From positions 1 to 64,000 of the forward strand of contig NZ_JANXMU010000050.1 of assembly GCF_025354435.1 (NCBI RefSeq): a DNA stretch of 64,000 bases, written 5' to 3'. The notes beneath the pieces were generated by a model. That model saw only the letters and a program-made list of their open reading frames with translations, did not search any database and was not told the DNA's origin. Made by a program: the position numbers and the translations under genes. Source of the stretch: Rhodoferax sp. (GTDB lineage: Bacteria > Pseudomonadota > Gammaproteobacteria > Burkholderiales > Burkholderiaceae_C). Shown here piece by piece: positions 17,001 through 27,307 of the stretch (positions are counted from its first letter, which is position 1; each line of letters begins with the position of its first letter).

Positions 17001-18353
17001 TCAGAACACCGGGTGTCCGGTGATCAGTGACGGTAGCCAGGTGGAGAACGCTGGCACATAGGTCACCAGGTTGATGGCCACCCATATCGCCAGGTAGTAG
17101 GGCCACGCGGTTTTGGTTGCCTCACCAATCGAAATATTGCCAATGGCACAGCCGACAAATTGCACCGTCCCTACCGGCGGATGCACCAGCCCCAGCGCAC
17201 AGTTCAGCAGCAGCATCATGCCGAACTGCACCGGGCCCACGCCCATCTGGATGGCCAGCGGCAGGAACAGCGGTGTGGTGATCAGGATGTGGGCCGCCAT
17301 GTCCAGGAAGATGCCCAGGAAGATCTGGATGATGTTGATGTACAACAGCATCAGCCACGGAGTGGTGGTGGCGTGCAGCAGCGCGGCTTCAATCGCATCT
17401 GGAATTTCCAGGTACGCCATTTGCCAGCGCAGCATGTTCGACACGCCAATCAACAGCAAGATCACGCCGGTGGTCTTGGAGGCTTTTTTCAGCGCCATCA
17501 CCACTTTGGCACGGCTCATGGTGCGGTAGATCACGCTGGTCAGCAGCAGCGAATAGGCCACCGCAATCGCTGCGGCCTCGGTCGCTGTGGTCACGCCGCC
17601 CATCACGCAGCCCAGAATCACGCCGATCACCATCAGTCCGGGAATGGCTGCGATGAAAGTAGTCAGCACGGCTTTCCAGCCGGGGAATTTCTCCAGCATG
17701 GACGAGCCGTCAGCCCGCTTGGGAAAACCGTTTTGCACGGCTTGCCAGTAGGCGGCGATCAGCATGCAGACCATGATCCAGAACACCGGCACCAAGCCCG
17801 CAAACATCAGGTCGCCAATCGACACACCGCGGATCACATGGCCACCGATCATGCCGGTGGCCGCTTGGGCGGCGAAGGCATAGATGATCATGTTGTGCGA
17901 GGTGGGCATCAGCGCGCCGGTCAGCGACGCGTGGGTGGTGACGTTGACCGCGTAACCGGCGCTATAGCCTTCGCGCTTCATGATGGGGATCATCACGCCG
18001 CCCATGGCCGAGGTGTCGGCAATCGGCGAACCCGACACACCGCCGAACAAGGTGCTGGCCATCACGTTGGCCAGGCCGAGCCCGCCGCGCATGTGGCCGA
18101 CCATGCTGCGCGCAAAGTTGAGAATCTTGTCGGCAATGCCACCGTGCAGCATCAGCTCACCCGAGAAGATGAAGAACGGAATGGCCAAGAACGAGAACAC
18201 GTTCATGCCCGACACCATCATCTGCATGGCCGTGGCCAGTGGCAAGCCTTCCACCGCAAAGGTGGCCAGACAGCTCAGGCCGATGGCAAACGCCACCGGC
18301 ACCCCGAGCACCAGAAAGAGCAAAAAGCTCAAGGAAAGTACAGCAAGTTCCAT
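17001..18353 (-). CDS. dctM: TRAP transporter large permease (DctM type)
   Basis: A 450-residue membrane protein with about 12 hydrophobic segments, beginning LSLSFLLFLVLGVPVAFAIG and containing the DctM-family stretches FIFSGELMLHGGIADKIL and GGVSGSPIADTSAMGGVMIP. It is the ion-coupled transport subunit of a tripartite ATP-independent periplasmic transporter. It lies 2 bp after the small permease gene, so the two are co-translated. The operon ends in a strong terminator. A uronate substrate is inferred from the neighbouring divergent uronate operon. Confidence 0.93.
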   Translation of the reverse strand: MELAVLSLSFLLFLVLGVPVAFAIGLSCLATFAVEGLPLATAMQMMVSGMNVFSFLAIPFFIFSGELMLHGGIADKILNFARSMVGHMRGGLGLANVMASTLFGGVSGSPIADTSAMGGVMIPIMKREGYSAGYAVNVTTHASLTGALMPTSHNMIIYAFAAQAATGMIGGHVIRGVSIGDLMFAGLVPVFWIMVCMLIAAYWQAVQNGFPKRADGSSMLEKFPGWKAVLTTFIAAIPGLMVIGVILGCVMGGVTTATEAAAIAVAYSLLLTSVIYRTMSRAKVVMALKKASKTTGVILLLIGVSNMLRWQMAYLEIPDAIEAALLHATTTPWLMLLYINIIQIFLGIFLDMAAHILITTPLFLPLAIQMGVGPVQFGMMLLLNCALGLVHPPVGTVQFVGCAIGNISIGEATKTAWPYYLAIWVAINLVTYVPAFSTWLPSLITGHPVF

Positions 18354-18355
18354 GG

Positions 18356-18838
18356 TCAGGCAGTGGTTTTCTTTGTAAACAGTGCCAGCATGTGCCTCAC
18401 TGAAAACAGGATGATGAGGACGCCGGCAATCATGGGCGGTACATAGCGCCAGGCTTCGGAGATACCCAGCGTAGGAATGGTGTCGTGGCGCGTCGATGCA
18501 GCCATGTGTTCACAGCCATACAGCAGCACGGCGGCAAAGGCGATGGTTAGCAGTTCGACCACTACCAGACACCAGAACTGGCCTTTGGCGGGCAGGAGTT
18601 TGACGGCTGAATCCAGGCTGATGTGGCCTGCATCGTGCACACCGGCGGCGGCACCAAACATGGCAACCGAGATGACCAGCAGCAAGGCAACCTGCTCGAC
18701 ATAGGCGGGGGCGTCATTGAATGCATAGCGCATCACGACACCGTAGATGACTACGAGTCCCAATGCCGCCAGGCACACACTGGCCACGCGCAACACCCAG
18801 TTGGACAGGTGTGCACTCAGTGAATTGAGTAAATTCAT
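18356..18838 (-). CDS. dctQ: TRAP transporter small permease (DctQ type)
   Basis: A 160-residue protein with four predicted membrane segments, including the family's first helix VLRVASVCLAALGLVVIYGVVMRY and a following amphipathic segment (AFNDAPAYVEQVALLLVI). DctQ subunits assemble with DctM and are required for transport. It lies between the binding-protein and large permease genes in the usual dctP-dctQ-dctM order. Confidence 0.92.
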   Translation of the reverse strand: MNLLNSLSAHLSNWVLRVASVCLAALGLVVIYGVVMRYAFNDAPAYVEQVALLLVISVAMFGAAAGVHDAGHISLDSAVKLLPAKGQFWCLVVVELLTIAFAAVLLYGCEHMAASTRHDTIPTLGISEAWRYVPPMIAGVLIILFSVRHMLALFTKKTTA

Positions 18839-18907
18839 GGTGGTTACTTCTCAAGCGTTCTGCCGCCGCGCGTCCACAGAGCTGGGACGGCGGCGGCAGA
18901 AGTGGGC

Positions 18908-19936
<1,029 letters not shown>

Positions 19937-19995
19937 GTCATCCTACAACCCAAAAACAAAATGACACAAAGGGTAAACCCCTGTTTGTGGCCGAA

Positions 19996-20826
19996 TCACC
20001 CCAGCTTGGCGGTGTCCAGGGGCTGGCTTTTGCGCAGCCGTTCGCGGCTGTTCGACAGGTGGGTGCGCATGGCGGCGCGGGCCGAATCGCTGTCCTGGTC
20101 GCGGATGGCGTGGTAAATGCTCTCGTGCTCGCCATGCACTTTGAGCAGGTAGGCCAGCCGGCCCTCGGGCACGTTCTCCAGGGTCTTGACGCGGGTGCGC
20201 GGAATGATCATTGTGCCCAGGTAGGTCATCAGGTCGGCAAAGTGCTGGTTGCCGGTGGCGCGGGCCACTTCCATATGGAACTGGAAGTCGGCCGGTACGC
20301 CATCGGACTCCAGCGGAATCGCGTCCTTGAAGTCTTTCAGCGCCAGCTCTAGCTGGGCCAGGTTGGCCGGGGTGCGCCGCTGGGCAGCCAGCCCGGCAGC
20401 CTCGGTTTCCAGGCTGATGCGCAGCTCCAGCAGGGCGATCACGTCGGCCACGGTGGCAAAGTCTTCGGGGGCGATCTTGAAGTTGCGGGTGTCGGGCGGC
20501 TCGATCACAAAGGTGCCGATGCCGTGCCGCGTTTCCACCAGACCCGAGGCCTGTAGTTTGGAGATGGCCTCGCGCACCACGGTGCGGCTGACTTCGAACC
20601 GGGCCATGAACTCGGCTTCGGTGGGCAGCTTGTCGCCGGGGTGCAACTGGCCTTTGCGGATGTCGGCCACCAGCGCGTCCACAATCTCAAACACCAGACC
20701 CCGCGTGCGCCGGGGGCGGGCCAGAGCGGCAGAGGAAGCCGGGGAGGGCGGGGGGATGGGCGTGGAGCGCGCGCTGGAGGCAGACAAGGTGGGGTCTAAT
20801 TTCGCAAGGGTTTGTGCGGATGCCAT
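19996..20826 (-). CDS. GntR/FadR-family regulator with FCD domain
   Basis: A 276-residue regulator. After a low-complexity Pro/Ser/Ala-rich leader of about 40 residues comes the GntR winged helix (GQLHPGDKLPTEAEFMARF, then VSRTVVREAISKLQASGLVE), then an all-helical FCD ligand domain with the expected acidic/histidine positions (FQFHMEVARATGN, VHGEHESIYHAI). FadR-type GntR proteins repress catabolic operons until a sugar acid or organic acid binds. It lies between the TRAP operon and the divergent uronate operon. A near-perfect 13 bp palindrome between it and udh is a good candidate for its binding site. Confidence 0.92.
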   Translation of the reverse strand: MASAQTLAKLDPTLSASSARSTPIPPPSPASSAALARPRRTRGLVFEIVDALVADIRKGQLHPGDKLPTEAEFMARFEVSRTVVREAISKLQASGLVETRHGIGTFVIEPPDTRNFKIAPEDFATVADVIALLELRISLETEAAGLAAQRRTPANLAQLELALKDFKDAIPLESDGVPADFQFHMEVARATGNQHFADLMTYLGTMIIPRTRVKTLENVPEGRLAYLLKVHGEHESIYHAIRDQDSDSARAAMRTHLSNSRERLRKSQPLDTAKLG

Positions 20827-20870
20827 TAAAAAAGCCTTGACATGGAATGAAGTGGTTATCAGAATAGCTA

Positions 20871-20883
20871 GTTGTCAGACAAC
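20871..20883. promoter_or_regulatory. Candidate GntR/FadR-family operator
   Basis: GTTGTCAGACAAC is symmetric apart from its centre and resembles the TTGTC-type half-sites known for FadR-subfamily regulators of sugar-acid operons. It lies 44 bp upstream of the regulator's start and 137 bp upstream of udh, placed to control both directions. Confidence 0.6.
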
Positions 20884-21019
20884 ACATGACTGATGTGTAA
20901 GTCTATGCAATGCATAGTAGCAAAGCCCCAGTAAAAGTCCAGCGGATGAAACCCAGGTACGCAAGGCGAGCCCAGTCGGAGCCAGTGTTGTGACGTAAAA
21001 CAAGTTAACAGGAACCTAT

Positions 21020-21829
21020 ATGGCCATCAAGTTGCACGAGAAAATTTTGTTAACCGGCGCCGCCGGTGGCCTGGGCAAGGTTTTGCGCGAGAGCCTCAAG
21101 CAAAACTGCACCACGCTGCGATTGTCGGATGTAGTGGACTTCGGCGCTGCCGCCGAAGGCGAAGAAATCATGCTGGCCGACCTGGCCAATGCGGCCCAGG
21201 TCGATGCGATGGTGCAAGGCGTGGATGCCATTGTCCACATGGGCGGCAAGTCGTTGGACGGCCCGTTCGAGCCCATCATGATGGCCAACATCCTGGGGGC
21301 CTACAACCTGTACGAAGCCGCCCGCAAATTTGGCGTGAAGCGGGTGGTGTTTGCCAGCTCCAACCACGTCACCGGCTTTTACCGCCAGGACGAGACCATC
21401 ACCGCCGATGCACCGGCCCGCCCGGACGGCAACTACGGCCTGAGCAAGGCCTTCGGCGAAGACCTGGCGCGCTACTACTTTGACCGCTACGGCATTGAAA
21501 CCGCCTGTGTGCGCATCGGCTCGTCCTTCCCCGAGCCGCGCGACCGCCGCATGCTGGCCACCTTTTTGAGCTTTGACGACCTGCACCGCCTGATCACCGC
21601 CTGCCTGACCACGCCTGCGCTGGGTTTCAGCATCATCTTTGGCATGTCCAACAACGCCGTTACCTGGTGGGACAACAGCCGCGCCCGCCATATCGGCTAC
21701 GTGCCGCAAGACAGCTCGGACATCTTCCGCGAGGCCGTCTACGCCCGCACCCCGCCGCCTGACTTCAGTGACCCTGCAGCCCTGCACCAGGGCGGTGCGT
21801 TTGTGCGCATGGGACCTTACGAGGCATGA
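21020..21829 (+). CDS. udh: Uronate dehydrogenase
   Basis: A 269-residue extended-type SDR. The nucleotide motif TGAAGGLG lies at residues 12-19, the SSNHVTGFY segment at 113-121 (typical of uronate dehydrogenases), and the catalytic pair Tyr139/Lys143 in YGLSK. It oxidises D-glucuronate or D-galacturonate with NAD+ to the aldaro-lactone, the first step of the oxidative uronate pathway. It is first in an operon with lactonase, dehydratase, semialdehyde dehydrogenase and kinase genes; its stop overlaps the lactonase start by four bases (ATGA). Confidence 0.92.
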   Translation: MAIKLHEKILLTGAAGGLGKVLRESLKQNCTTLRLSDVVDFGAAAEGEEIMLADLANAAQVDAMVQGVDAIVHMGGKSLDGPFEPIMMANILGAYNLYEAARKFGVKRVVFASSNHVTGFYRQDETITADAPARPDGNYGLSKAFGEDLARYYFDRYGIETACVRIGSSFPEPRDRRMLATFLSFDDLHRLITACLTTPALGFSIIFGMSNNAVTWWDNSRARHIGYVPQDSSDIFREAVYARTPPPDFSDPAALHQGGAFVRMGPYEA

Positions 21830-22755
21830 GCACGGTGACTGTTGTTTCCAGCGTCCGCGACCGCGTGGGCGAAAGCCCGGTGTGGTCGGTAGCCGAGCAA
21901 GCCCTGTACTGGGTGGATATCAATGGCCAGCAGATCCGCTGCTGGTCGCCCGCCACGGACACCGTCCACAGCTGGACCGTACCCGAGCGCGTCGGCTGCA
22001 TCGGCCTGACCGCCACCGCAGGCACCCTGGTGGCCGCGATGGAAACCGGCATTTTTGCCGTGACGCTGCTGAACGCCCCCGAGGTGCGTGTCGAGTGCCT
22101 GGCCAGCGTCACCCACCCCGCGCCCGGCATGCGTTTCAACGACGGCCGCTGCGATGCGCAGGGCCGCTTCTGGGCCAGCAGCATGGTGATGGACATGGGC
22201 CTGGCTTCTTCCGTAGGCCGCCTGTATTGCCTGGATGCCACCGGCCTGCACGCCGTGCGGCTGGATGGCTTGCAGTCCACCCCGCTGGACGGCCTGATCA
22301 CCCCCAACGGCCTGGCATTCAGCCCCGATGGCGGCACCGCCTACCTGTCCGATTCGCACCCCAGCGTACAAAAAATCTGGGCTTTCGATGTGGATGCCAG
22401 CGGTAATTTGCAGCACCCACGCCTGTTTGTCGACATGCAAGCTCTGCCGGGCCGCCCGGATGGCGCAGCGGTCGATGCCGAAGGTTGTTACTGGATCTGC
22501 GGCAACGACGCAGGTCGGGTGCACCGCTTCAATCCGCAAGGCCAGCTGGTCGAGTCGCTGGAGGTGCCCGTGGCCAAGCCGTCCATGTGCACGTTTGGCG
22601 GGGCGAACCTGGATGTGCTGTATGTCACCTCCATCGTGCCGGGCACGGTAGACGCGGCAGCGCCCGGGTTGAATGGGGCCGTGTTTGCCCTGCAGCCGGG
22701 TGCGTGTGGCGTTGCCGCACCCGTGTTCACCCAGTTCCCGGCTAACAAGCCTTAA
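21826..22755 (+). CDS. SMP-30/gluconolactonase family lactonase
   Basis: A 309-residue six-bladed beta-propeller hydrolase. Metal-ligand positions known for the family are recognisable: the Glu in VGESPVWS, the Asn in TPNGLAFSPDG and the Asp in PDGAAVDAEG. It would open the glucaro- or galactaro-lactone made by the uronate dehydrogenase to the aldarate. It is translationally coupled to udh. Repeat copy 5 separates it from the next gene, kdgD. Confidence 0.9.
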   Translation: MSTVTVVSSVRDRVGESPVWSVAEQALYWVDINGQQIRCWSPATDTVHSWTVPERVGCIGLTATAGTLVAAMETGIFAVTLLNAPEVRVECLASVTHPAPGMRFNDGRCDAQGRFWASSMVMDMGLASSVGRLYCLDATGLHAVRLDGLQSTPLDGLITPNGLAFSPDGGTAYLSDSHPSVQKIWAFDVDASGNLQHPRLFVDMQALPGRPDGAAVDAEGCYWICGNDAGRVHRFNPQGQLVESLEVPVAKPSMCTFGGANLDVLYVTSIVPGTVDAAAPGLNGAVFALQPGACGVAAPVFTQFPANKP

Positions 22756-22818
22756 ATACGGCATAAAACAGCCTCTAGCGTATATATCCATTGCACTAGT
22801 AGCTATTAAAATCATAGT
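22753..22818 (-). repeat. Copy 5 of the ~65 bp intergenic repeat (minus orientation)
   Basis: On the minus strand it reads ACTATGATTTTAATAGC, then CTAGTGCA...TACGCTAGAGGC and a T-rich tail. It occupies most of the gap between the lactonase and kdgD, inside an otherwise tightly packed operon. It is the only copy in the opposite orientation. Confidence 0.7.
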
Positions 22819-22854
22819 AAACCATCTTTCACGTTCACCAAAGAGACCACCACC

Positions 22855-23766
22855 ATGCATCCCCAAGAACTCAAAACCATCATGGGCTCCGGCCTGCTGT
22901 CCTTCCCCATCACCGACTTTGATGCCAACGGCGACTTCCGTCCCAGCACCTACATCAAGCGCCTGGAATGGCTGGCCCCCTACGGCGCATCGGCGCTGTT
23001 TGCCGCCGGTGGCACGGGCGAATACTTCTCGCTGGTGGGTGCCGAGTACAGCCAGGTCGTCAAGACCGCGGTGGACACCTGCCGTGGCGTGGTGCCCATC
23101 ATTGCCGGTGCTGGTGGCCCTACCCGCATGGCCATCGCCCATGCGCAAGAAGCCGAACGCCTGGGTGCCCACGGCGTGCTGCTGCTGCCGCACTACCTGA
23201 CCGAAGCTGGCCAGGAAGGCCTGATTGAGCACGTGGCCCAGGTCTGCAACAGCGTGAAGTTTGGCGTCATCGTCTACAACCGCGACCGCACCAAGCTCAC
23301 CCCGAATTCGCTGGCCATCCTGGCCGAGCGCTGCCCCAACCTGATCGGCTTCAAGGACGGCGTGGGCAATATCGAAACCATGTCTTCCATCTTCATGAAG
23401 ATGGGCGACCGCTTTGCCTACCTGGGCGGCTTGCCCACGGCCGAGGTGTATGCCGCCGCCTACAAGGCGCTGGGCACGCCGGTGTACTCGTCGGCGGTGT
23501 TCAACTTCATCCCCAAAACCGCCATGGACTTCTACCATGCCGTCGCCGCCGATGACCTGCCCACGCAGCACAAGCTGTTGAAGGAATTCTTCATGCCTTA
23601 CCTGACCATCCGCAACCGCGTGGAAGGCTACGGCGTGAGCATCATCAAGGCCGGTGCCACCATCGTCGGCCACGACGGCGGCCCGGTGCGCGCCCCCCTG
23701 ACCGATCTGAAGCCCGCCGAGATGGAAGAACTCGCCGCGCTGATCGCCAAACTCGGCCCACAATAA
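22855..23766 (+). CDS. kdgD: 5-dehydro-4-deoxyglucarate dehydratase
   Basis: A 303-residue DHDPS/NAL-superfamily (alpha/beta)8 barrel. The catalytic Tyr141 (VIVYNRD) and the Schiff-base Lys167 ([10 protein letters not shown]) are in place, and the GGTGEYFSL motif lies at 52-60. It converts 5-keto-4-deoxyglucarate to 2,5-dioxovalerate with loss of water and CO2. The length is normal. In this operon it receives the product of an aldarate dehydratase that is not encoded in the window. Confidence 0.94.
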   Translation: MHPQELKTIMGSGLLSFPITDFDANGDFRPSTYIKRLEWLAPYGASALFAAGGTGEYFSLVGAEYSQVVKTAVDTCRGVVPIIAGAGGPTRMAIAHAQEAERLGAHGVLLLPHYLTEAGQEGLIEHVAQVCNSVKFGVIVYNRDRTKLTPNSLAILAERCPNLIGFKDGVGNIETMSSIFMKMGDRFAYLGGLPTAEVYAAAYKALGTPVYSSAVFNFIPKTAMDFYHAVAADDLPTQHKLLKEFFMPYLTIRNRVEGYGVSIIKAGATIVGHDGGPVRAPLTDLKPAEMEELAALIAKLGPQ

Positions 23767-23776
23767 GCAGACCACC

Positions 23777-25216
23777 ATGACCCAAAAACACGACAACTTC
23801 ATCAACGGCCAATGGGTCGCTGGTGCCAGCTACACCCCCAACATCAACCCATCCAACCTGGGCGACGTGATCGGCGAGTACACCCAAGGCGACGCGGTCC
23901 AGCTCGACGCGGCCGTGCAAGCCGCCCAAGCTGCTTTCCCCGCCTGGTCCACCGGCAACGTGCAGGCCCGCGCCGACGCGCTGGACAAGATCGGCACCGA
24001 AATCCTGGCCCGCCGCGAAGAGCTGGGCACCCTGCTGGCCCGCGAAGAAGGCAAAACCAAGCCCGAAGGCATTGGTGAAGCTACCCGCGCAGGCAACATC
24101 TTCAAGTTTTTCGCCGGTGAATGCCTGCGTTTGACGGGTGAGATCGTGCCCTCGGTGCGCTCTGGCGTGGCGGTGGAAATCACCCGCGAACCGTTGGGTG
24201 TGGTGGGTTTGATCACCCCCTGGAACTTCCCCATCGCCATCCCCGCGTGGAAGATTGCCCCGGCCCTGGCCTACGGCAACTGCGTGGTCTTGAAGCCCGC
24301 CGATCTGGTGCCCGGCTGCGCCTGGGCGCTGGCCGAAATCATCAGCCGTAGCGGCATCCCCGCAGGCGTGTTCAACCTGGTGATGGGCCGCGGCTCGGTC
24401 ATCGGCGATCCGCTGGTCAACCACCCCGGCATTAACGGCATCAGCTTCACCGGCTCGCAAGGCGTGGGTGGCCGTATCGCCCAGCAGTGCGCAGTGAACC
24501 TGAAGAAGGTGCAGCTGGAAATGGGCGGCAAGAACCCGCAAATCATCCTGGACGATGCCGACCTGGCCCAGGCCGTCGAGCTCAGTGTGCAAAGCGCCTT
24601 CTTCAGCACCGGCCAGCGCTGCACCGCATCCAGCCGTTTGATCGTCACCGACGGTATCTACGGCAAGTTCGTGGAAGCCGTGCAGGCCCGCATGGCTACG
24701 TTGAAGATTGGCGACGCGCTGGCGGCCGGTATCGACATCGGCCCGGTGTCGTCGTTGTCACAGCTGCAGCAGGATCTGGACTACGTAGCCATCGGCCAGG
24801 CCGAAGGCGCCCAGCTGGTGGCAGGCGGTGCCCGCCTGGAGCGCACCACCGAGGGCTTCTACATGGCCCCGGCTTTGCTGCTGGACACCACCTCGGCCAT
24901 GCGCATCAACCGCGAAGAAGTGTTCGGCCCGGTGGCCAGCGTCATCCGCGTGAAAGACTACGAAGCCGCTCTGGCCGAGTCGAACAACACGCCGTTCGGC
25001 CTGTCGGCGGGCATTGCCACCACCAGCCTCAAGTACGCGACCCACTTCAAGCGGCACAGCCAGGCCGGCATGGTGATGGTGAATCTGCCCACTGCGGGTG
25101 TGGACTACCACGTGCCGTTCGGTGGCCGCAAGGGCAGCAGCTATGGCTCGCGCGAGCAGGGCCGCTATGCGCAAGAATTCTTCACCACCGTGAAGACCGC
25201 GTACATCGGCGCATGA
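23777..25216 (+). CDS. Aldehyde dehydrogenase, 2,5-dioxovalerate (ketoglutarate semialdehyde) type
   Basis: A 479-residue NAD(P)+-dependent aldehyde dehydrogenase. Cofactor-binding PWNFP and TGSQGVGG, the general base Glu in LEMGGKNPQ and the catalytic Cys in STGQRCTASS are all present. Position 10 bp after kdgD argues that it oxidises 2,5-dioxovalerate to 2-oxoglutarate, ending the oxidative uronate pathway in the TCA cycle. The fold family is certain; the substrate follows from context. Confidence 0.92.
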   Translation: MTQKHDNFINGQWVAGASYTPNINPSNLGDVIGEYTQGDAVQLDAAVQAAQAAFPAWSTGNVQARADALDKIGTEILARREELGTLLAREEGKTKPEGIGEATRAGNIFKFFAGECLRLTGEIVPSVRSGVAVEITREPLGVVGLITPWNFPIAIPAWKIAPALAYGNCVVLKPADLVPGCAWALAEIISRSGIPAGVFNLVMGRGSVIGDPLVNHPGINGISFTGSQGVGGRIAQQCAVNLKKVQLEMGGKNPQIILDDADLAQAVELSVQSAFFSTGQRCTASSRLIVTDGIYGKFVEAVQARMATLKIGDALAAGIDIGPVSSLSQLQQDLDYVAIGQAEGAQLVAGGARLERTTEGFYMAPALLLDTTSAMRINREEVFGPVASVIRVKDYEAALAESNNTPFGLSAGIATTSLKYATHFKRHSQAGMVMVNLPTAGVDYHVPFGGRKGSSYGSREQGRYAQEFFTTVKTAYIGA

Positions 25217-25232
25217 CCGGAGCCTGACCGGC

Positions 25233-26153
25233 ATGCCGCGTGTCGTCCTGTTTGGCGAATGCATGCTGGAGCTGCAGGGCGAGGCCTTCGGTTCCATGCA
25301 ACAAGGCTTTGGCGGCGATACGCTCAACACCGCCGTCTACCTGGCGCGGTGTTCGGCCGACCTGCAGGTTGGCTACGCCACGGCTCTGGGCGACGACAGC
25401 CTGAGCAGCGGCCTGCTGGCGCGCTGGCAGGCCGAGGGCCTGGACGTGTCGCTGGTGCAGCGCCTGCCGGGCCGCATGCCGGGTTTGTATTTGATCGAGG
25501 TGGATGCCCAGGGCGAGCGCAGCTTTAGCTACTGGCGCGACCACAGCGCGGCCAAGGCGTATTTCGATATGCCCGAGACCCCGCTGGAGCAGGCAGCCGA
25601 CCAGATCGACGCGCTGTACTGCAGCGGCATCAGCCTCGCCATCCTGCCAGCTGCGGGCCGCGAGCGCCTGTTCGCTGTGATGGCCCGCCTGCGCGCACGC
25701 GGTGCCGCCGTGATTTTTGACAACAACTACCGCCCCCGTCTGTGGCCCAGCCGTACCGAGGCGCTGGACTGTTTTGACCGCGCCTACAGCCTGGCCAGTA
25801 TCGCCCTGGTCACGGCCGACGACGAACAGGCGCTGCGCGGCCTGGCCACGCTGGAAGCCGCCGTGGAAGCCGCATCGGCCCTGCCATGCCCCGAGGTGGT
25901 CATCAAGCGGGGCCGCGATGCCACCCTGGTGTGCACCGCCAGCGGCGTGCAAGAGATCGCCACCGAGCGGGTCGAAAAAGTGGTGGATACCACCGCGGCC
26001 GGAGACTCCTTCGCCGCAGGCTACCTGGCCGTGCGTTTGCAAGGCGGCAGCACGGTCGCCGCCGCCACCCAAGGCAACCACCTGGCCGCCCGCGTCATCC
26101 AGTACCGCGGAGCCTTGATTCCGTTGGCGGCGATGGTGGATCTGGTGCTATAG
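25233..26153 (+). CDS. kdgK: PfkB-family sugar kinase, probably 2-dehydro-3-deoxygluconokinase
   Basis: A 306-residue ribokinase/PfkB-family kinase. The N-terminal GGDTLNTAVYLAR and C-terminal DTTAAGDSFAAGY motifs, the latter with the catalytic Asp, are clear. The sequence resembles 2-keto-3-deoxygluconate kinases, which feed the Entner-Doudoroff route. This is unexpected beside an oxidative uronate operon that makes 2-oxoglutarate without a kinase step; the host may use both routes. A GGAG sequence lies upstream of the ATG. The last codons and the TAG stop lie inside repeat copy 6. Confidence 0.85.
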   Translation: MPRVVLFGECMLELQGEAFGSMQQGFGGDTLNTAVYLARCSADLQVGYATALGDDSLSSGLLARWQAEGLDVSLVQRLPGRMPGLYLIEVDAQGERSFSYWRDHSAAKAYFDMPETPLEQAADQIDALYCSGISLAILPAAGRERLFAVMARLRARGAAVIFDNNYRPRLWPSRTEALDCFDRAYSLASIALVTADDEQALRGLATLEAAVEAASALPCPEVVIKRGRDATLVCTASGVQEIATERVEKVVDTTAAGDSFAAGYLAVRLQGGSTVAAATQGNHLAARVIQYRGALIPLAAMVDLVL

Positions 26154-26213
26154 AAAATAGAGCTAATAGTGTAGGTATTACTTGCGCTAGAGGCCGGTTT
26201 TCTTTAAATTTTT
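26146..26213 (+). repeat. Copy 6 of the ~65 bp intergenic repeat
   Basis: Reads TGCTATAGAAAATAGAGC...ACTTGCGCTAGAGGCC with a T-rich tail. It fills the gap between two convergent genes and contributes the TAG stop of kdgK (26151-26153) at one end and part of the TAA stop of the FAD oxidoreductase (26212-26214) at the other. Confidence 0.78.
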
Positions 26214-27306
26214 AAAGCATCCCCGCCACCCGGTCTCCCAGCGCCAAACAACCCGTCAAGCCCGGCGACTCGATCCCAAACAGATTCACTAACCCCGGCA
26301 CGCCGTGTACGGCCGGGCCCTGGATGAGGAAGTCTTGGGCTGCTTCGCCTGGGGCGTGGATTTTGGGGCGGATGCCTGCGTAGCCTGGCTGCAGCGCACC
26401 ATCGGGCAGGCCGGGCCAGTACTTGCGTACTTCGGCGTAGAAGGCTTCGCCGCGCGCCGGGTCCACCGCCAGGTCGTCGGGGCTGTCCACCCACTGCACG
26501 TCGGGGCCGAACTTGGCCTGGCCGCCCAGGTCCAGTGTCAGGTGCACGCCCAGCCCGGCGGATTGTGGGGCCGGGTAGATGAGATGCTGGAAGGGTGCCC
26601 GCCCACTCAGAGTGAAGTAGCTGCCCTTGGCGAAGTAGGGCGTGGGAACACAGCGCGCATCCAGCCCAGCGCAGCGGCGGGCCAGGGCCGGGGCCTGCAG
26701 CCCGGCGGCGTTGACGACGCTGCGGGCCCGTAGCCGGGTGCCATCGCTTGCTTTCAAAATAATAGCGATATGCGTAGATTTCATATGCGCTAAAGGGCTA
26801 TTTAATGCCAAAATTCCACCGGCGTGCTCCAGGTCGCCCAGCAGCGCCTGCATCAGCGCGTGGCTGTCGACGATGCCGGTGCTGGGCGACAGCAGCGCGC
26901 CGCTGCATTCCAGCTGCGGCTCCAGCGCGCGGGCGCTAGCGCGGTCCAGCACGACCAGGTCGTCCACGCCGTTGGCAGCGGCCTGGGCACGGATGTGTTC
27001 AAGTTGGGCCAGCTGCCCGGCATCGGTGGCGACGATCAGCTTGCCGCAGCGCTGGTGGCCAATGCCACGTTCGGCGCAGTAGGCGTACAGCATCTGTTTG
27101 CCGCGCACGCACAACCGCGCTTTGAGCGAGCCGGGCGGGTAGTAAATGCCCGCGTGGATGACTTCGCTGTTGCGCGCACTGTTGCCGGTGCCGATGGCAT
27201 GGGCGGCTTCCAGTACCAGCACCTCGCGGCCCTGCAAGGCCAGCGCTCGGGCGACAGCCAAGCCAACGACTCCAGCGCCGATCACCACGGCATCGACCTG
27301 CTCCAT
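26212..27306 (-). CDS. FAD-dependent oxidoreductase, L-2-hydroxyglutarate oxidase-like
   Basis: A 364-residue DAO-family flavoprotein. It begins with the FAD motif [18 protein letters not shown] and continues with the subfamily segment [18 protein letters not shown], which resembles L-2-hydroxyglutarate dehydrogenase/oxidase (LhgO). It would oxidise an L-2-hydroxyacid and feed electrons to the respiratory chain. Codons corresponding to 26749-26817 are made entirely of repeat copy 8 in antisense, encoding [20 protein letters not shown], yet the frame stays open and conserved sequence resumes ([11 protein letters not shown]). The insert replaces a loop that varies in the family, so the enzyme may still work. 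The stop lies in repeat copy 6. Confidence 0.85.
   Translation of the reverse strand: MEQVDAVVIGAGVVGLAVARALALQGREVLVLEAAHAIGTGNSARNSEVIHAGIYYPPGSLKARLCVRGKQMLYAYCAERGIGHQRCGKLIVATDAGQLAQLEHIRAQAAANGVDDLVVLDRASARALEPQLECSGALLSPSTGIVDSHALMQALLGDLEHAGGILALNSPLAHMKSTHIAIILKASDGTRLRARSVVNAAGLQAPALARRCAGLDARCVPTPYFAKGSYFTLSGRAPFQHLIYPAPQSAGLGVHLTLDLGGQAKFGPDVQWVDSPDDLAVDPARGEAFYAEVRKYWPGLPDGALQPGYAGIRPKIHAPGEAAQDFLIQGPAVHGVPGLVNLFGIESPGLTGCLALGDRVAGML
26749..26817 (+). repeat. Copy 8 of the ~65 bp repeat, inside a coding sequence
   Basis: Reads TGCTTTCAAAATAATAGC...CATATGCGCTAAAGGGC with the usual tail ATGCCAAAATTCC. It lies antisense inside the FAD oxidoreductase frame and is read through without a stop. 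Its core GCGCTAAAGGG is more diverged than the other copies. Confidence 0.7.
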
Positions 27307-27307
27307 C

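Noticed and set aside
21817-23805. Open frame of 662 codons on the minus strand
   Set aside because: Antisense to the lactonase and kdgD genes, which carry catalytic residues.
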